This document shows positions 49,841 through 57,920 of a stretch of 64,000 bases of DNA, piece by piece. This DNA is from CAZICM01 sp964537685. Lineage in GTDB: Bacteria; Myxococcota_A; Polyangia; Polyangiales; Polyangiaceae. Positions within the stretch are counted from its first letter, which is position 1, and the number at the start of each line of letters is the position of its first letter. The stretch is from contig CAZICM010000051.1 of the NCBI GenBank assembly GCA_964537685.1, forward strand, positions 1 to 64,000, written 5' to 3'. The notes beneath the pieces were generated by a model that saw only the letters and a list, made by a program, of their open reading frames with translations, ran no database searches and had not been told where the DNA came from. Both the position numbers and the translations under genes were made by a program.

Positions 49841-50925
49841 GATGGCTTTTTGCCGTTGTTTTGGCGGCCTCTGCCGCTTCGTGCTCGCTCGTTGTCGACA
49901 CATCCCAGCTTTCGGGCGGCAACGCTCCAGGCAGCTCGACTCCATGCACCAGAACAATCGCGCCGGCCATGCCATCGGGAATGGATAGCGGCAGTATTGA
50001 ATTTATCGCGGCCCTCCGCAGTCTCAATTTAGGAGAAAATTCAACGGATATATCGGCCATTGGATGGGATGTGGATGGACTGTGCACCTGTCCCGATCAA
50101 ACCCTCAAATGCAAAAACCCGGTTGCGGCTGATTTTGTGGCCTGCGACGGCGAAGGCGGCGTCGATAATACCTCGTCGGAAATTGCAAAGGCGCTGCTCA
50201 CCACAGACGCCGATTTCACCGGCTCGGCCTATTATTCTCAAGGCGCCGAACTCGGCTTTTTTACGCTTTTATTTCAAATCAAAGGCTATAACGGCATGCC
50301 TTCCGATCCCAAAGTCGGCGTCGCCGTCTTTGAAAGCCCGGGCTTTATGCCAATGGGCATGAATATCGAAACCCCCGCGTGGACAGGACAAGAAGCCTGG
50401 TCGGTATCATCGGCGTCTCTCCAGGATGGCAATTCGATCACAATGCCTGTCAACGCCGATGAAAATGCCTACGTCCGCGATGGAGTGCTGGTGGCCTCTT
50501 TCAATACGCTTGCTTTTAGCCTCGCAGGAGAAAAAGGTCACGTTCGGATTAGCTTACAAAATGCCCGTGTGTCCGCTCAAATCGCCGCCCCCCCGGGAAA
50601 TACCGGCTACCGTTTAGAGAAAGGCTTAATTTCAGGCATCTTCCCTGAATCGGACGTGTTCCGGGCCTTGTCCACCTTTTTTGCCTCGGGCGATGTGCTC
50701 TGCAACGATGGCGGGTTTTTTTATGAGCAAACCAAAAAAGCCCTATGCCATGCCATGGATGTCAATACCCAAATGCCCAATGCTTCAGGCATTTGCAATG
50801 CAAGCTCGTTTGGAATGAGTTTTGAAACGTTTCCCGCCGCTTTTGGCAATGTCACCAATCCCATACCCCGGACATCCACCTGCCCCGCAGGACAAGATCC
50901 TCAATTGGATCAATGTGCTAATTAA
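49831..50925 (+). CDS. Paralogous lipoprotein 3 of 3
   Basis: A 364-residue lipoprotein with lipobox AASC. It preserves the family layout: IEFIAALRSLNLGENS, DVDGLCTCPDQ, CDGEGGVDNTSSE, AELGFFTLLFQIKGYNGMPSD, GLISGIFPESDVFRALSTF and LCNDGGFFYEQTKKALCHAMD. The ATG lies in the last 10 bases of paralogue 2 and is preceded by GGGAG, so translation is coupled. The stop overlaps the convergent membrane-protein gene by 4 bases. It is the last gene of the kinase operon. Confidence 0.85.
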   Translation: MQLRWLFAVVLAASAASCSLVVDTSQLSGGNAPGSSTPCTRTIAPAMPSGMDSGSIEFIAALRSLNLGENSTDISAIGWDVDGLCTCPDQTLKCKNPVAADFVACDGEGGVDNTSSEIAKALLTTDADFTGSAYYSQGAELGFFTLLFQIKGYNGMPSDPKVGVAVFESPGFMPMGMNIETPAWTGQEAWSVSSASLQDGNSITMPVNADENAYVRDGVLVASFNTLAFSLAGEKGHVRISLQNARVSAQIAAPPGNTGYRLEKGLISGIFPESDVFRALSTFFASGDVLCNDGGFFYEQTKKALCHAMDVNTQMPNASGICNASSFGMSFETFPAAFGNVTNPIPRTSTCPAGQDPQLDQCAN

Positions 50926-52775
50926 TCCGATGATTTAAGATCATCATCCCCGGGTTCTTTTGGGATTTGAGGCGGGCGGGATTCAATTAGCACTTCGGCG
51001 GGAGGCTCTTTTCCGGCATAAGGCAAAAATATCCGCTCGCCTTCATGCACGCCCAGTCCATCGGCGATTTCCGCTTCCCACAAGCCTTGTCCCGGCCCCG
51101 GGATATTCTTCGCCCATAAATGCTCTTGCCGCTTTGAACTCGCATTCAGCACACACAAAGAAAGCCGCCCATCCACCACGTTCATATCGCAAGCTATTAT
51201 TTCCGCATTGGCTCGCTTCAGCGCCTCCAAGAGCTCCGACTCGCCCGGCGCGGGAGGTCCCAGCCGAATGAACGCTTCGTCGGCCCGGGGATCGCGCAAA
51301 TATGAAAGCATCTTCGCCCCATGAAGCCGGACAATCCGATAACGTGCGGACAATAATTCATAAAATGAATCCGCCGAAGCCGTTTTCCCGCCCGTCTCGG
51401 AAAGCGTGCCCATTTCGCTGATATCCACGCGCATTTCCGTTCCAGGCGCCTTTACATGCCATTTTACGGCGCGCCCCGGTCTCAAATGCCCTCCCCAGAA
51501 AAATCCCCGATCGGTTACGCCTACCCTTTCATTGTTTTTATTCCTGCGCGCAAAAGTCAGCACCACCCGCACATCCCGCATAGGCTTTTCGGTGTTGTTC
51601 ACAACCGCTAAATCAAATTCAAAATAGGGCGGCTCGTCGTCTTCCAAGATGGGTTTCACTTCGCCCGAAGATTCCTCGGCACTGCTGGACATAAACACCG
51701 ATAGCCTTGGAATTTCGGCCTTCCACAGCGGCGAATCCGGGCGCGCGCATACGCATGAAGGCCGTTTTGGCCTTTGAGGTAATGGCGGCGGTAATAAATC
51801 CATTTGAGAGATGCGATAAATATCCGATGCAATGCCTTTCAATACGATCGGTTTGGGAAGTTCTACGATTTTGCGCTCGGCCGTATAGTGCCGGATAAAC
51901 AATATCGCCGCGGGTGTGAGCAATGTGAGCGCGCCCGTGGCCAGGGCGGCGATCACCCAATGCAATGGCCATGAACGCGAACGCTCTTGTTCCGCGGCCA
52001 GCGCCAAATCGGCCGCGCGCTCTTGAGGGCTATAACCCGCCTCGGCCAGAGCCGGCGCCGCAAAGCCCAAATGCTTTGATAGCTCGGCTTCCAGCGCATC
52101 CCGGCAAGCATCCGAAAACGGGCCGCCCCAGGTGAGAAAGCGAAAGAGCATGCGCAAAAGCCAAAACAATAGAGCCGCGCAAAGCAATGCAAAGGCCGCA
52201 AATCCAAGGGTTCCCACCAAATATTCGCGGGGAGGCAGGCACGCCAGCCCATAACCCAAGGGCAAAGGCAGCACATACAAAAGGCCGCGAATCACAGACC
52301 TTGCTCGATACGTACCCGCCAAAAGCTCGGCCGGATCGGTCGTAAAACGCACCAGGGCAAAGCGGTGAAATGGCGTCGGCACCGAAGGATCGAGCGCCAA
52401 ACACAGCATACGCCCCTTGCGGACCAAGGCCCGGATCGCCGTATAAGGAACCCAAATCGTCCGCTCTTTGGTCACGCCCGAAGGCGCAAAACCAAGGCTA
52501 AAGGGCGCCACATAAATCAATTCGATGAGCAGCTTGCCGGGAAAGCACGAAAGCCGCACGGCTCCCACCGCGTCCGCATGTTCGTCCGCGATGGCCAATG
52601 CCCCGATGCTGAATACCGCCATCCACCGTCCTTCGATGAGGCCACGAGGCCACAAGATCTGATGTGCGCGCTCCACAAAAGCTTGGCCAAGGCCAATGCT
52701 TCTAGCCCGCCACCTAGCACGGAGCCTTGAAGGCGGGCAATTCTCCGAAAAAAACCGCCGCGCGCGGGCCGGCAC
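50922..52775 (-). CDS. Hypothetical multi-pass membrane protein
   Basis: A 617-residue protein with membrane segments in the middle (GLLYVLPLPLGYGLACLPP, LVGTLGFAAFALLCAALLFWLL, WVIAALATGALTLLTPAAIL) and large soluble flanks. Residues 50-160 resemble a bacterial PH-like or small beta domain (SCFPGKLLIELIYVAPFSLG, IWVPYTAIRALVRKG). The C-terminal 280 residues hold a beta-sandwich-like segment (FDLAVVNNTEKPMRDVRVVL). Family unknown. The start is uncertain: 52775 is the longest, with ATG 52622 possible. It is convergent with paralogue 3 and divergent from the small lipoprotein at 52903. Confidence 0.72.
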   Translation of the reverse strand: MPARARRFFSENCPPSRLRARWRARSIGLGQAFVERAHQILWPRGLIEGRWMAVFSIGALAIADEHADAVGAVRLSCFPGKLLIELIYVAPFSLGFAPSGVTKERTIWVPYTAIRALVRKGRMLCLALDPSVPTPFHRFALVRFTTDPAELLAGTYRARSVIRGLLYVLPLPLGYGLACLPPREYLVGTLGFAAFALLCAALLFWLLRMLFRFLTWGGPFSDACRDALEAELSKHLGFAAPALAEAGYSPQERAADLALAAEQERSRSWPLHWVIAALATGALTLLTPAAILFIRHYTAERKIVELPKPIVLKGIASDIYRISQMDLLPPPLPQRPKRPSCVCARPDSPLWKAEIPRLSVFMSSSAEESSGEVKPILEDDEPPYFEFDLAVVNNTEKPMRDVRVVLTFARRNKNNERVGVTDRGFFWGGHLRPGRAVKWHVKAPGTEMRVDISEMGTLSETGGKTASADSFYELLSARYRIVRLHGAKMLSYLRDPRADEAFIRLGPPAPGESELLEALKRANAEIIACDMNVVDGRLSLCVLNASSKRQEHLWAKNIPGPGQGLWEAEIADGLGVHEGERIFLPYAGKEPPAEVLIESRPPQIPKEPGDDDLKSSD

Positions 52776-52902
52776 GAAACATGCTCTACCGCGTATGCAT
52801 TACAGCGACTGATTCGCGCGGCTTGTGTTTTCACCCTTGTCGCCAACTCAAAAATCGAAATAGACAAGAGCCGCGTTTCAGTAACCAACTTTGGAGGATT
52901 GA

Positions 52903-53334
52903 ATGCAAACCCAAATATCGAATTGGATTCGTGGCGCCGCCGCGCTTTCCGTTTGCGCGTTTTTGATGGCCTGCGGTCCCCTTCGCTATACGCCTCACGG
53001 CACTGTCAAAGCGCCCGAGGCCGATGCGGTGATCGAAGCCGAAGTGCAGAAGGGCAGTGGGCTGACCCGCTTCGATGTCACCATCAAACACCTCGCGCCG
53101 CCGGAGAGACTTTCCTCGGGAGGCACCACCTTTGTGGTGTGGGCGAGGCAAGGCGATGCCGCTCCTTGGCAGCGTATTGGCGCGCTGAATTACGATGAGG
53201 ACGATCGCAAGGGCGAAATGCTGGAAGCCAGCGTACCCCTCACCAGCTTCTCGCTCATCGTCAGCATCGAAAAACAGCCCGCTCCCGAAAAGCCATCCAG
53301 TGATGTTGTCCTAACGCAGGATGTAAACAAGTAA
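52903..53334 (+). CDS. Small lipoprotein
   Basis: A 143-residue lipoprotein with signal MQTQISNWIRGAAALSVCAF and lipobox LMAC, followed by a short beta-rich domain (DAVIEAEVQKGSGLTRFDVT, TTFVVWARQGDAAPWQRIG). A GGAGG site just upstream makes the start clear. Repeated strands such as GEMLEASVPLTSFSLIVSIE suggest a compact beta-sandwich. I do not recognise a family. It precedes the MscS gene by 86 bases on the same strand and may share a transcript. Confidence 0.82.
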   Translation: MQTQISNWIRGAAALSVCAFLMACGPLRYTPHGTVKAPEADAVIEAEVQKGSGLTRFDVTIKHLAPPERLSSGGTTFVVWARQGDAAPWQRIGALNYDEDDRKGEMLEASVPLTSFSLIVSIEKQPAPEKPSSDVVLTQDVNK

Positions 53335-53420
53335 GTCCGCGTTGTTTTTCGGTGTTTCGGCCGTAGTGCTCGCATAATGTATGCGTTCATTTTTTAGGAA
53401 GACTGTGGAGGATTGAGATC

Positions 53421-54245
53421 ATGGATCAGGCAACTTTGGTGAAGTTAAAAGAAGTTCTGCTCGCCAATGCGGTGCCCATTGGCACCAAAATTTTGGGAGC
53501 AATCGTCCTGTGGATAGTAGGACGTATCGTTATCGGAGCGATTTCACGGGGCACAGAGCGGGCGCTTACGGGCCGGAAATTCGACGTAACGCTGACCCGC
53601 TATATCGGCTCGACCATCAGCGTCGTTCTTTCGATCGTGCTGGTGCTCGCGATTTTGAGCATCTTTGGTGTTGAAACCACGTCGTTTGCCGGCATTTTGG
53701 CGGCGGCGGGCGTCGCGATCGGCATGGCCTGGTCGGGTCTGCTGTCCAACTTTGCAGCGGGCGTCTTTCTCGTTGTGCTGCGTCCCTTTAAAGTCGGCGA
53801 CTTTATCAGCGCGGCCGGCGTGATGGGTGATGTCAAGGAAATCAGCCTATTTACAACCTCGATCGACACCATGGACAATGTCCGGACCATCGTTGGCAAC
53901 GCCAAGGTCTTCTCGGACACCATCCAGAACTTCACCAACAACCCCTACCGGCGCGTTGAGCTCAAGGCCCAGCTTCCCGGCAGTATCGATCCCCAAGACG
54001 CCATTAAGCGCCTGAAGGAGAAGCTGGCCGCGATTCCCAACGTAAAGAAAGATCCGGCGCCCTTTGTTGATATCGTGGACTTCACGCCCTTTGGCCCCGT
54101 GCTTGCTGTGCGCCCCTTCTGCCACAACAACCACTACTGGGATGTGTACTTCGCGACCAACAATGCGATTGCCGAAGTCTGCAAGGAAGCCGGTTATCCT
54201 GGCCTCGAGGCTGCGATGGTCGTGCGCTTGCTCAACAAGCCCTAA
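53421..54245 (+). CDS. mscS: Small-conductance mechanosensitive channel, MscS family
   Basis: A 274-residue MscS-family protein. Three N-terminal membrane segments are visible (GTKILGAIVLWIVGRIVIGA, a second near YIGSTISVVLSIVLVLAILS, the pore near AAAGVAIGMAWSGLLSNFAAG). The MscS beta domain follows directly (PFKVGDFISAAGVMGDVKEI, TTSIDTMDNVRTIVGNAKVF), then a C-terminal domain. It opens under membrane tension to release solutes at osmotic downshock. A GGAGG site precedes ATG 53421. The symbol is given by family. It is followed by an FKBP lipoprotein gene. Confidence 0.92.
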   Translation: MDQATLVKLKEVLLANAVPIGTKILGAIVLWIVGRIVIGAISRGTERALTGRKFDVTLTRYIGSTISVVLSIVLVLAILSIFGVETTSFAGILAAAGVAIGMAWSGLLSNFAAGVFLVVLRPFKVGDFISAAGVMGDVKEISLFTTSIDTMDNVRTIVGNAKVFSDTIQNFTNNPYRRVELKAQLPGSIDPQDAIKRLKEKLAAIPNVKKDPAPFVDIVDFTPFGPVLAVRPFCHNNHYWDVYFATNNAIAEVCKEAGYPGLEAAMVVRLLNKP

Positions 54246-54291
54246 GCAAACGTCTTTCCTCCCGATGCGCGCATAAGCTACAAAGCGCGCC

Positions 54292-54822
54292 ATGAATCCC
54301 CGATATCTTTTATCGTCAATCGCGCTCTTCGCGGCCTGTATGGCCGGCTGCAGCGATAAAGTCCCCGAACCCGCATCCGATTCAAAACCGCTTTTTAAAC
54401 CCGAGCCTCCCGAGCCCGAGCCCGCCGATTTAATTTCGGAAGATCTCAAGGTGGGCGAAGGCGCGGAGGCCAAGACGGGCGACCGCGTATATGTGCACTA
54501 CACAGGCCGCCTAAAGAAGAACAATTCGGTGTTTGACAGCTCGGTGGGCAAGAAACCTTTGGATTTCACGCTGGGCAAGCAGGATGTCATTCAAGGCTGG
54601 GATCAAGGCGTGGTTGGCATGAAAGTGGGCGGGAAACGCAAGCTGACGATTCCTTCCAAGATGGCTTATGGCGATGCGGGTTCACCGCCCAAAATCCCCG
54701 GCAAGGCAACGCTCGTCTTCGATATCGAGCTTTTATCGGTGGGCGATCCTCCCGGCGCAAGCCCAAGCGCATCGGCCTCCGCCGCTTCATCGGCCAAAGC
54801 AGGCGCCCCAAAGAAACAATAA
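54292..54822 (+). CDS. FKBP-type peptidyl-prolyl isomerase lipoprotein
   Basis: A 176-residue protein with lipobox MAGC and a Pro/Glu linker, then an FKBP domain: GDRVYVHYTGRLKKNN, FDSSVGKKPLDFTLGKQDVI, QGWDQGVVGMKVGGKRKLTI and FDIELLSVG. The aromatic FK506-site residues (Tyr, Phe-Asp, Trp) are present, so it is probably an active isomerase. The lipid anchor places it in the periplasm, where it would assist folding of exported proteins. The Ala/Ser/Pro tail is disordered. It is convergent with the kinase gene by 4 bases. Confidence 0.93.
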   Translation: MNPRYLLSSIALFAACMAGCSDKVPEPASDSKPLFKPEPPEPEPADLISEDLKVGEGAEAKTGDRVYVHYTGRLKKNNSVFDSSVGKKPLDFTLGKQDVIQGWDQGVVGMKVGGKRKLTIPSKMAYGDAGSPPKIPGKATLVFDIELLSVGDPPGASPSASASAASSAKAGAPKKQ

Positions 54823-54826
54823 ACGC

Positions 54827-55816
54827 CTAGGTCCAGCGCATTTGGCGCAAGTCGTCCCACACATCCCGGGCCGCCGCATACCGATATACATCACGGCGCC
54901 GAAGCAGCTTCGCTATCACCTGCGACAGCGGCGTCCCCAGCGCCTCCGCCTTCTGCCGGGGCGTCCCCTCCGCAATCTGCCGCGTAATATCGTCATAAGA
55001 AGCCGCCGGCTCAATCACCGGGCGCCCTGTATGCATTTCAAAAATTAATAAACCAAGCTGATACAAATCGCTCTGTTTGGTCGTGTAACCGGCTGTCACC
55101 AGCTCGGGCACCAAAATCTTTGGATTGGCCACCTGCGGCCTAAACCATGTCGTTCCGCCCGCAAGCTGATGCGCAACCCCAAAATCCGTCAGCTTTACAA
55201 CCGGCGAACGATCCAATTGGGAAATCAGCACATTGGCCGCGTGCAAGTCCGAATGCACAACCCCCTGATCGTGCAAGTACTGAAGCGTCATCAATAACTG
55301 CCGCGCGATCTCCACAATAAGCGGCACTTGAAACGGCGCCCCCCGAAGCAGCGCCCGCAGGCTTGTGTCACAGCGCTCCAGCGCGAAATAAAATAAAAAA
55401 TTCGATTCAAAAGCATCGTGAATATAAACGATGTTGGGATGCCGGAAGCTGTTGAGGCGCTGCATCTCCCGCGCCCATTCTTCCTTCACAACTTGATAGG
55501 GTTTGTTCGCCGGACGCAGCATCTTCAGCGCAAAGGGCTGATCAAACGGACCGATGCATTCGTAGACCGAACCGTATTGCCCATCGCCAATCAGCGGGCC
55601 AACCACATAGGAACCACGGGGCGAATTGAGAACGGTGCCCGGTACGGGAAAGGGAATGAGATGGGAGCCGGTGCTGCCCAGATTCACGCGGGAAAGCGTA
55701 ACCGAGATCGAACCGTTCAGGGCGGAGATTTTTTGAAAGGCGTGTTTCGTTTGAGCTTTGCAATGGGCTGTATTCCCGGCGGGCTTGGGCTGTGGCAGTC
55801 TCTCGGGGTGAGCCAT
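54827..55816 (-). CDS. Ser/Thr protein kinase (cytosolic)
   Basis: A Hanks-type kinase. The glycine loop is IGDGQYGSVYE, the beta3 Lys is in PFALKMLRP, the catalytic loop is VVHSDLHAANVLI (HSD in place of HRD, catalytic Asp kept) and DFGVAHQ is intact. The C-lobe contains QSDLYQLGLLIFEMHTGRP. No membrane helix or sensory domain follows, so it is probably soluble. The start is uncertain: ATG 55816 adds about 55 residues that overlap the divergent Sel1-repeat gene, and no ribosome site distinguishes candidates. Confidence 0.9.
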   Translation of the reverse strand: MAHPERLPQPKPAGNTAHCKAQTKHAFQKISALNGSISVTLSRVNLGSTGSHLIPFPVPGTVLNSPRGSYVVGPLIGDGQYGSVYECIGPFDQPFALKMLRPANKPYQVVKEEWAREMQRLNSFRHPNIVYIHDAFESNFLFYFALERCDTSLRALLRGAPFQVPLIVEIARQLLMTLQYLHDQGVVHSDLHAANVLISQLDRSPVVKLTDFGVAHQLAGGTTWFRPQVANPKILVPELVTAGYTTKQSDLYQLGLLIFEMHTGRPVIEPAASYDDITRQIAEGTPRQKAEALGTPLSQVIAKLLRRRDVYRYAAARDVWDDLRQMRWT

Positions 55817-56542
55817 CCGCCGGTATACGTGCTTTTGTGTGGTTTTTTTCTATTGAGCGGATGCGGTGCAAGCTCCGCGGCGGCACCTAAAGAACTTTTT
55901 GGCGCTGGTGATGCGGGCGATGTTGACAAGGAAGATATGCCCGGCGCCGGGAATCAGAACGCGGCGCAGGCAGCATTGCCGGCCGCGCTGCCCTTTAGGC
56001 TTCCCTGCGGCGAGCGCGATGCGGAAGGCTGCAAAAAGGGCTGCGATGAAGGTCAGACCGAAGACTGCGTGAGCCTTGCGGCAATGTATTTAAGCGGCGA
56101 GCTATTGCCCAAAGACACAGCGCGGGCCATCGCGATGCTAGAGCGGGGATGCGAGTTATCGAGCGCGCGGGCGTGTATGAAGCTGGGCGATGTGTATCAC
56201 GAGGGAACCCTTTTAAAGGACGAAGCCCAGGAAGCGATGAGCTACCGGAAGGCATGCGAAGCCGGCGCGAACACGGGCTGCGTGGCTGCGGGAAGAGCAT
56301 TTGTTGAAGGCAAAGGCGTGCTTGTGGATGCGGTCTTTGGAGCGCTGCTCCTGACCCGCGCATGTGAGCGGGGAAATATGTGGGGATGTTTTGAACTCGC
56401 GCACCTGTACGAGCGAGGCGAAGGCGTAAACAAAAACGCCGAGCGGGCAAAAGAGCTCTATTTTAAGGCTTGCAATTTGGGGCTCGATCAGGGGTGTTTG
56501 ATGGCAGGACCCGCGGGAGAAGTGGCACCTCCCCGCAATTGA
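55763..56542 (+). CDS. Sel1-repeat lipoprotein
   Basis: A lipoprotein signal (VYVLLCGFFLLSGCGASS, lipobox LSGC) is followed by an Ala-rich linker and four to five Sel1-like repeats (CVSLAAMYLSGELLPKDTAR, ACMKLGDVYHEGTLLKDEAQ, GCVAAGRAFVEGKGV, GCFELAHLYERGEGVNKNAE). Each carries a conserved Cys. Sel1 repeats form helical solenoids that bind other proteins. ATG 55763 is used, with GTG 55808 as an alternative giving a shorter signal. It overlaps the divergent kinase gene start; the frame upstream to 55418 is spurious. Confidence 0.85.
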   Translation: MGCIPGGLGLWQSLGVSHPPVYVLLCGFFLLSGCGASSAAAPKELFGAGDAGDVDKEDMPGAGNQNAAQAALPAALPFRLPCGERDAEGCKKGCDEGQTEDCVSLAAMYLSGELLPKDTARAIAMLERGCELSSARACMKLGDVYHEGTLLKDEAQEAMSYRKACEAGANTGCVAAGRAFVEGKGVLVDAVFGALLLTRACERGNMWGCFELAHLYERGEGVNKNAERAKELYFKACNLGLDQGCLMAGPAGEVAPPRN

Positions 56543-56563
56543 TGAATCGCCCCGTAAAATACC

Positions 56564-56600
56564 GCGCGGCCAATCGCAAACGGCCTTGAAAGAGCCGCGC
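56564..56600. terminator. Possible bidirectional terminator hairpin
   Basis: GCGCGGC (56564-56570) and GCCGCGC (56594-56600) form a perfect 7-bp inverted repeat between the convergent Sel1 and small lipoprotein genes. The loop is long, at about 23 bases, and itself contains GGCC arms. No T-run follows, so the call is tentative. Confidence 0.35.
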
Positions 56601-57002
56601 TTACTGCACCTTTATTTGATCTGCGGGCGTATTGCCTGCCCCCTCGGGCGTACCGGGATGGCGGTGAACGCAAAGCCCCTGCTTGCAGTACGCCTCGGGC
56701 GGCTTTGGACACTGCATCTTTGTGTCTTCGCACTTGCCCTTCGTAAAGGCATCGAACATCGGCTTTATTTTATCGCCGGTCGCCTTGCTAATCGGCTTCT
56801 CACAGCCCGGCCACGAGCTTTGCAAACAATCCGCGTCCGAATTGCATTGCTGACCCTTGTTCAACAGATCAAACGCATCCGTCCGCAGCTTGGTGCACTC
56901 CTTGTCATCCATTTTGCTTTCGCAGCCCATCGCAAACAGAGCCGACAAAGCCATGCCCAACATCAACAGCGCACACGCATGCCGGTAGCGCATCCACATC
57001 AT
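56601..57002 (-). CDS. Small Cys-rich lipoprotein
   Basis: A 133-residue lipoprotein with signal MRYRHACALLMLGMALSALF and lipobox AMGC. The mature part has eight Cys (CTKLRTD, CNSDADCLQSSWPGC, CEDTKMQCPKPPEAYC, GLCVHR) suggestive of disulfides, and a short Pro/Gly tail. A strong GGAGG site precedes the ATG. Similar CNSDADC patterns are common in Myxococcota secreted proteins. No function can be named. Confidence 0.82.
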   Translation of the reverse strand: MMWMRYRHACALLMLGMALSALFAMGCESKMDDKECTKLRTDAFDLLNKGQQCNSDADCLQSSWPGCEKPISKATGDKIKPMFDAFTKGKCEDTKMQCPKPPEAYCKQGLCVHRHPGTPEGAGNTPADQIKVQ

Positions 57003-57119
57003 TCTCCAACCTCCATCTCAGCCTGTTAGCTTGATTTCGCCGCCCATGGAAGCCATGCGCGATGCTTTCAGCAATGCTCCCGCTGGATTCAGCACGCGAT
57101 CTGCGGTACCCATCATCCC

Positions 57120-57914
57120 ATGGGACGCTTGCGTGTACTGACCCTCAACATCTGGAACCGGCAGGGACCCTGGGAAAACCGCCTCGCGCTCATTCGCGCA
57201 GGCATTCAATCGCTCGATCCCGATTTGGTCGCGCTTCAGGAAGTCATCTGCCATGACGGAAAATCCCAGGCCGATGAAATAATCGCCGGCATGGAGTACT
57301 TGTCCGCTTTTGGCACGGCCCACGACTATGGTGCCGGCGTGCTCTTTGGAAATGCCGTTCTATCGCGCTGGCCGATTAGCCGCACCGAAGTGCTGCCCCT
57401 GCCTGTTGGGCCATCCATTGAAGGCAGAAGCCTTTTGTTTACCGAGATTCAATCGCCCTTTGGAAAGCTGCCTTTCTATGTGACGCATCTCAATTGGATG
57501 TTTCATGAAGGCTATATCCGCGAATTGCAGGTCTCGGCCATTGCCAAGCATATAAAACACGAAACCCCTGTGGATGGATTGCCTCCGGTATTGGCAGGCG
57601 ATTTCAATGCTCAGCCCGAAGCCGCCGAAATACGCTTTTTAAAGGGATTGCAATCGCTCGACGGCAAGAGTTTTTATTTGGCCGATTGCTTTGAACAGGC
57701 CGGGAACGGCGCGGGCATTACCTTTGATTCAACGCGCAATCCTTTTGCGGCGGCCACCTACGAGTATCCCAGGCGCATCGATTATATTTTCGTGCGCGGG
57801 CCAGATAAATTCAATCGGGGAAAGCCGCTCGCTGCAAGCGTGGTCTTCGAGGATGCCGTCGAGGGAATTACGGCTTCAGACCATTATGGAGTGGTGGCCG
57901 AAATTTCAATGTAA
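57120..57914 (+). CDS. Endonuclease/exonuclease/phosphatase (EEP) fold hydrolase
   Basis: A 264-residue protein with the EEP motif set: LTLNIWN, VALQEV, the His in YVTHLNW, GDFNAQPE, RIDYIFVRG and the terminal SDHYGV. These place metal-binding Asn/Glu/Asp and catalytic His in canonical positions. The family includes phosphodiesterases, sphingomyelinases and nucleases. There is no signal peptide, so a cytosolic phosphodiesterase is the simplest reading. It is divergent from the small lipoprotein gene, with a 117-base gap. Confidence 0.92.
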   Translation: MGRLRVLTLNIWNRQGPWENRLALIRAGIQSLDPDLVALQEVICHDGKSQADEIIAGMEYLSAFGTAHDYGAGVLFGNAVLSRWPISRTEVLPLPVGPSIEGRSLLFTEIQSPFGKLPFYVTHLNWMFHEGYIRELQVSAIAKHIKHETPVDGLPPVLAGDFNAQPEAAEIRFLKGLQSLDGKSFYLADCFEQAGNGAGITFDSTRNPFAAATYEYPRRIDYIFVRGPDKFNRGKPLAASVVFEDAVEGITASDHYGVVAEISM

Positions 57915-57920
57915 TTGATG

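Noticed and set aside
54827..55816. Kinase considered a pseudokinase because of HSD
   Set aside because: The catalytic Asp, beta3 Lys and DFG are all present; replacement of the HRD Arg alone does not abolish activity.
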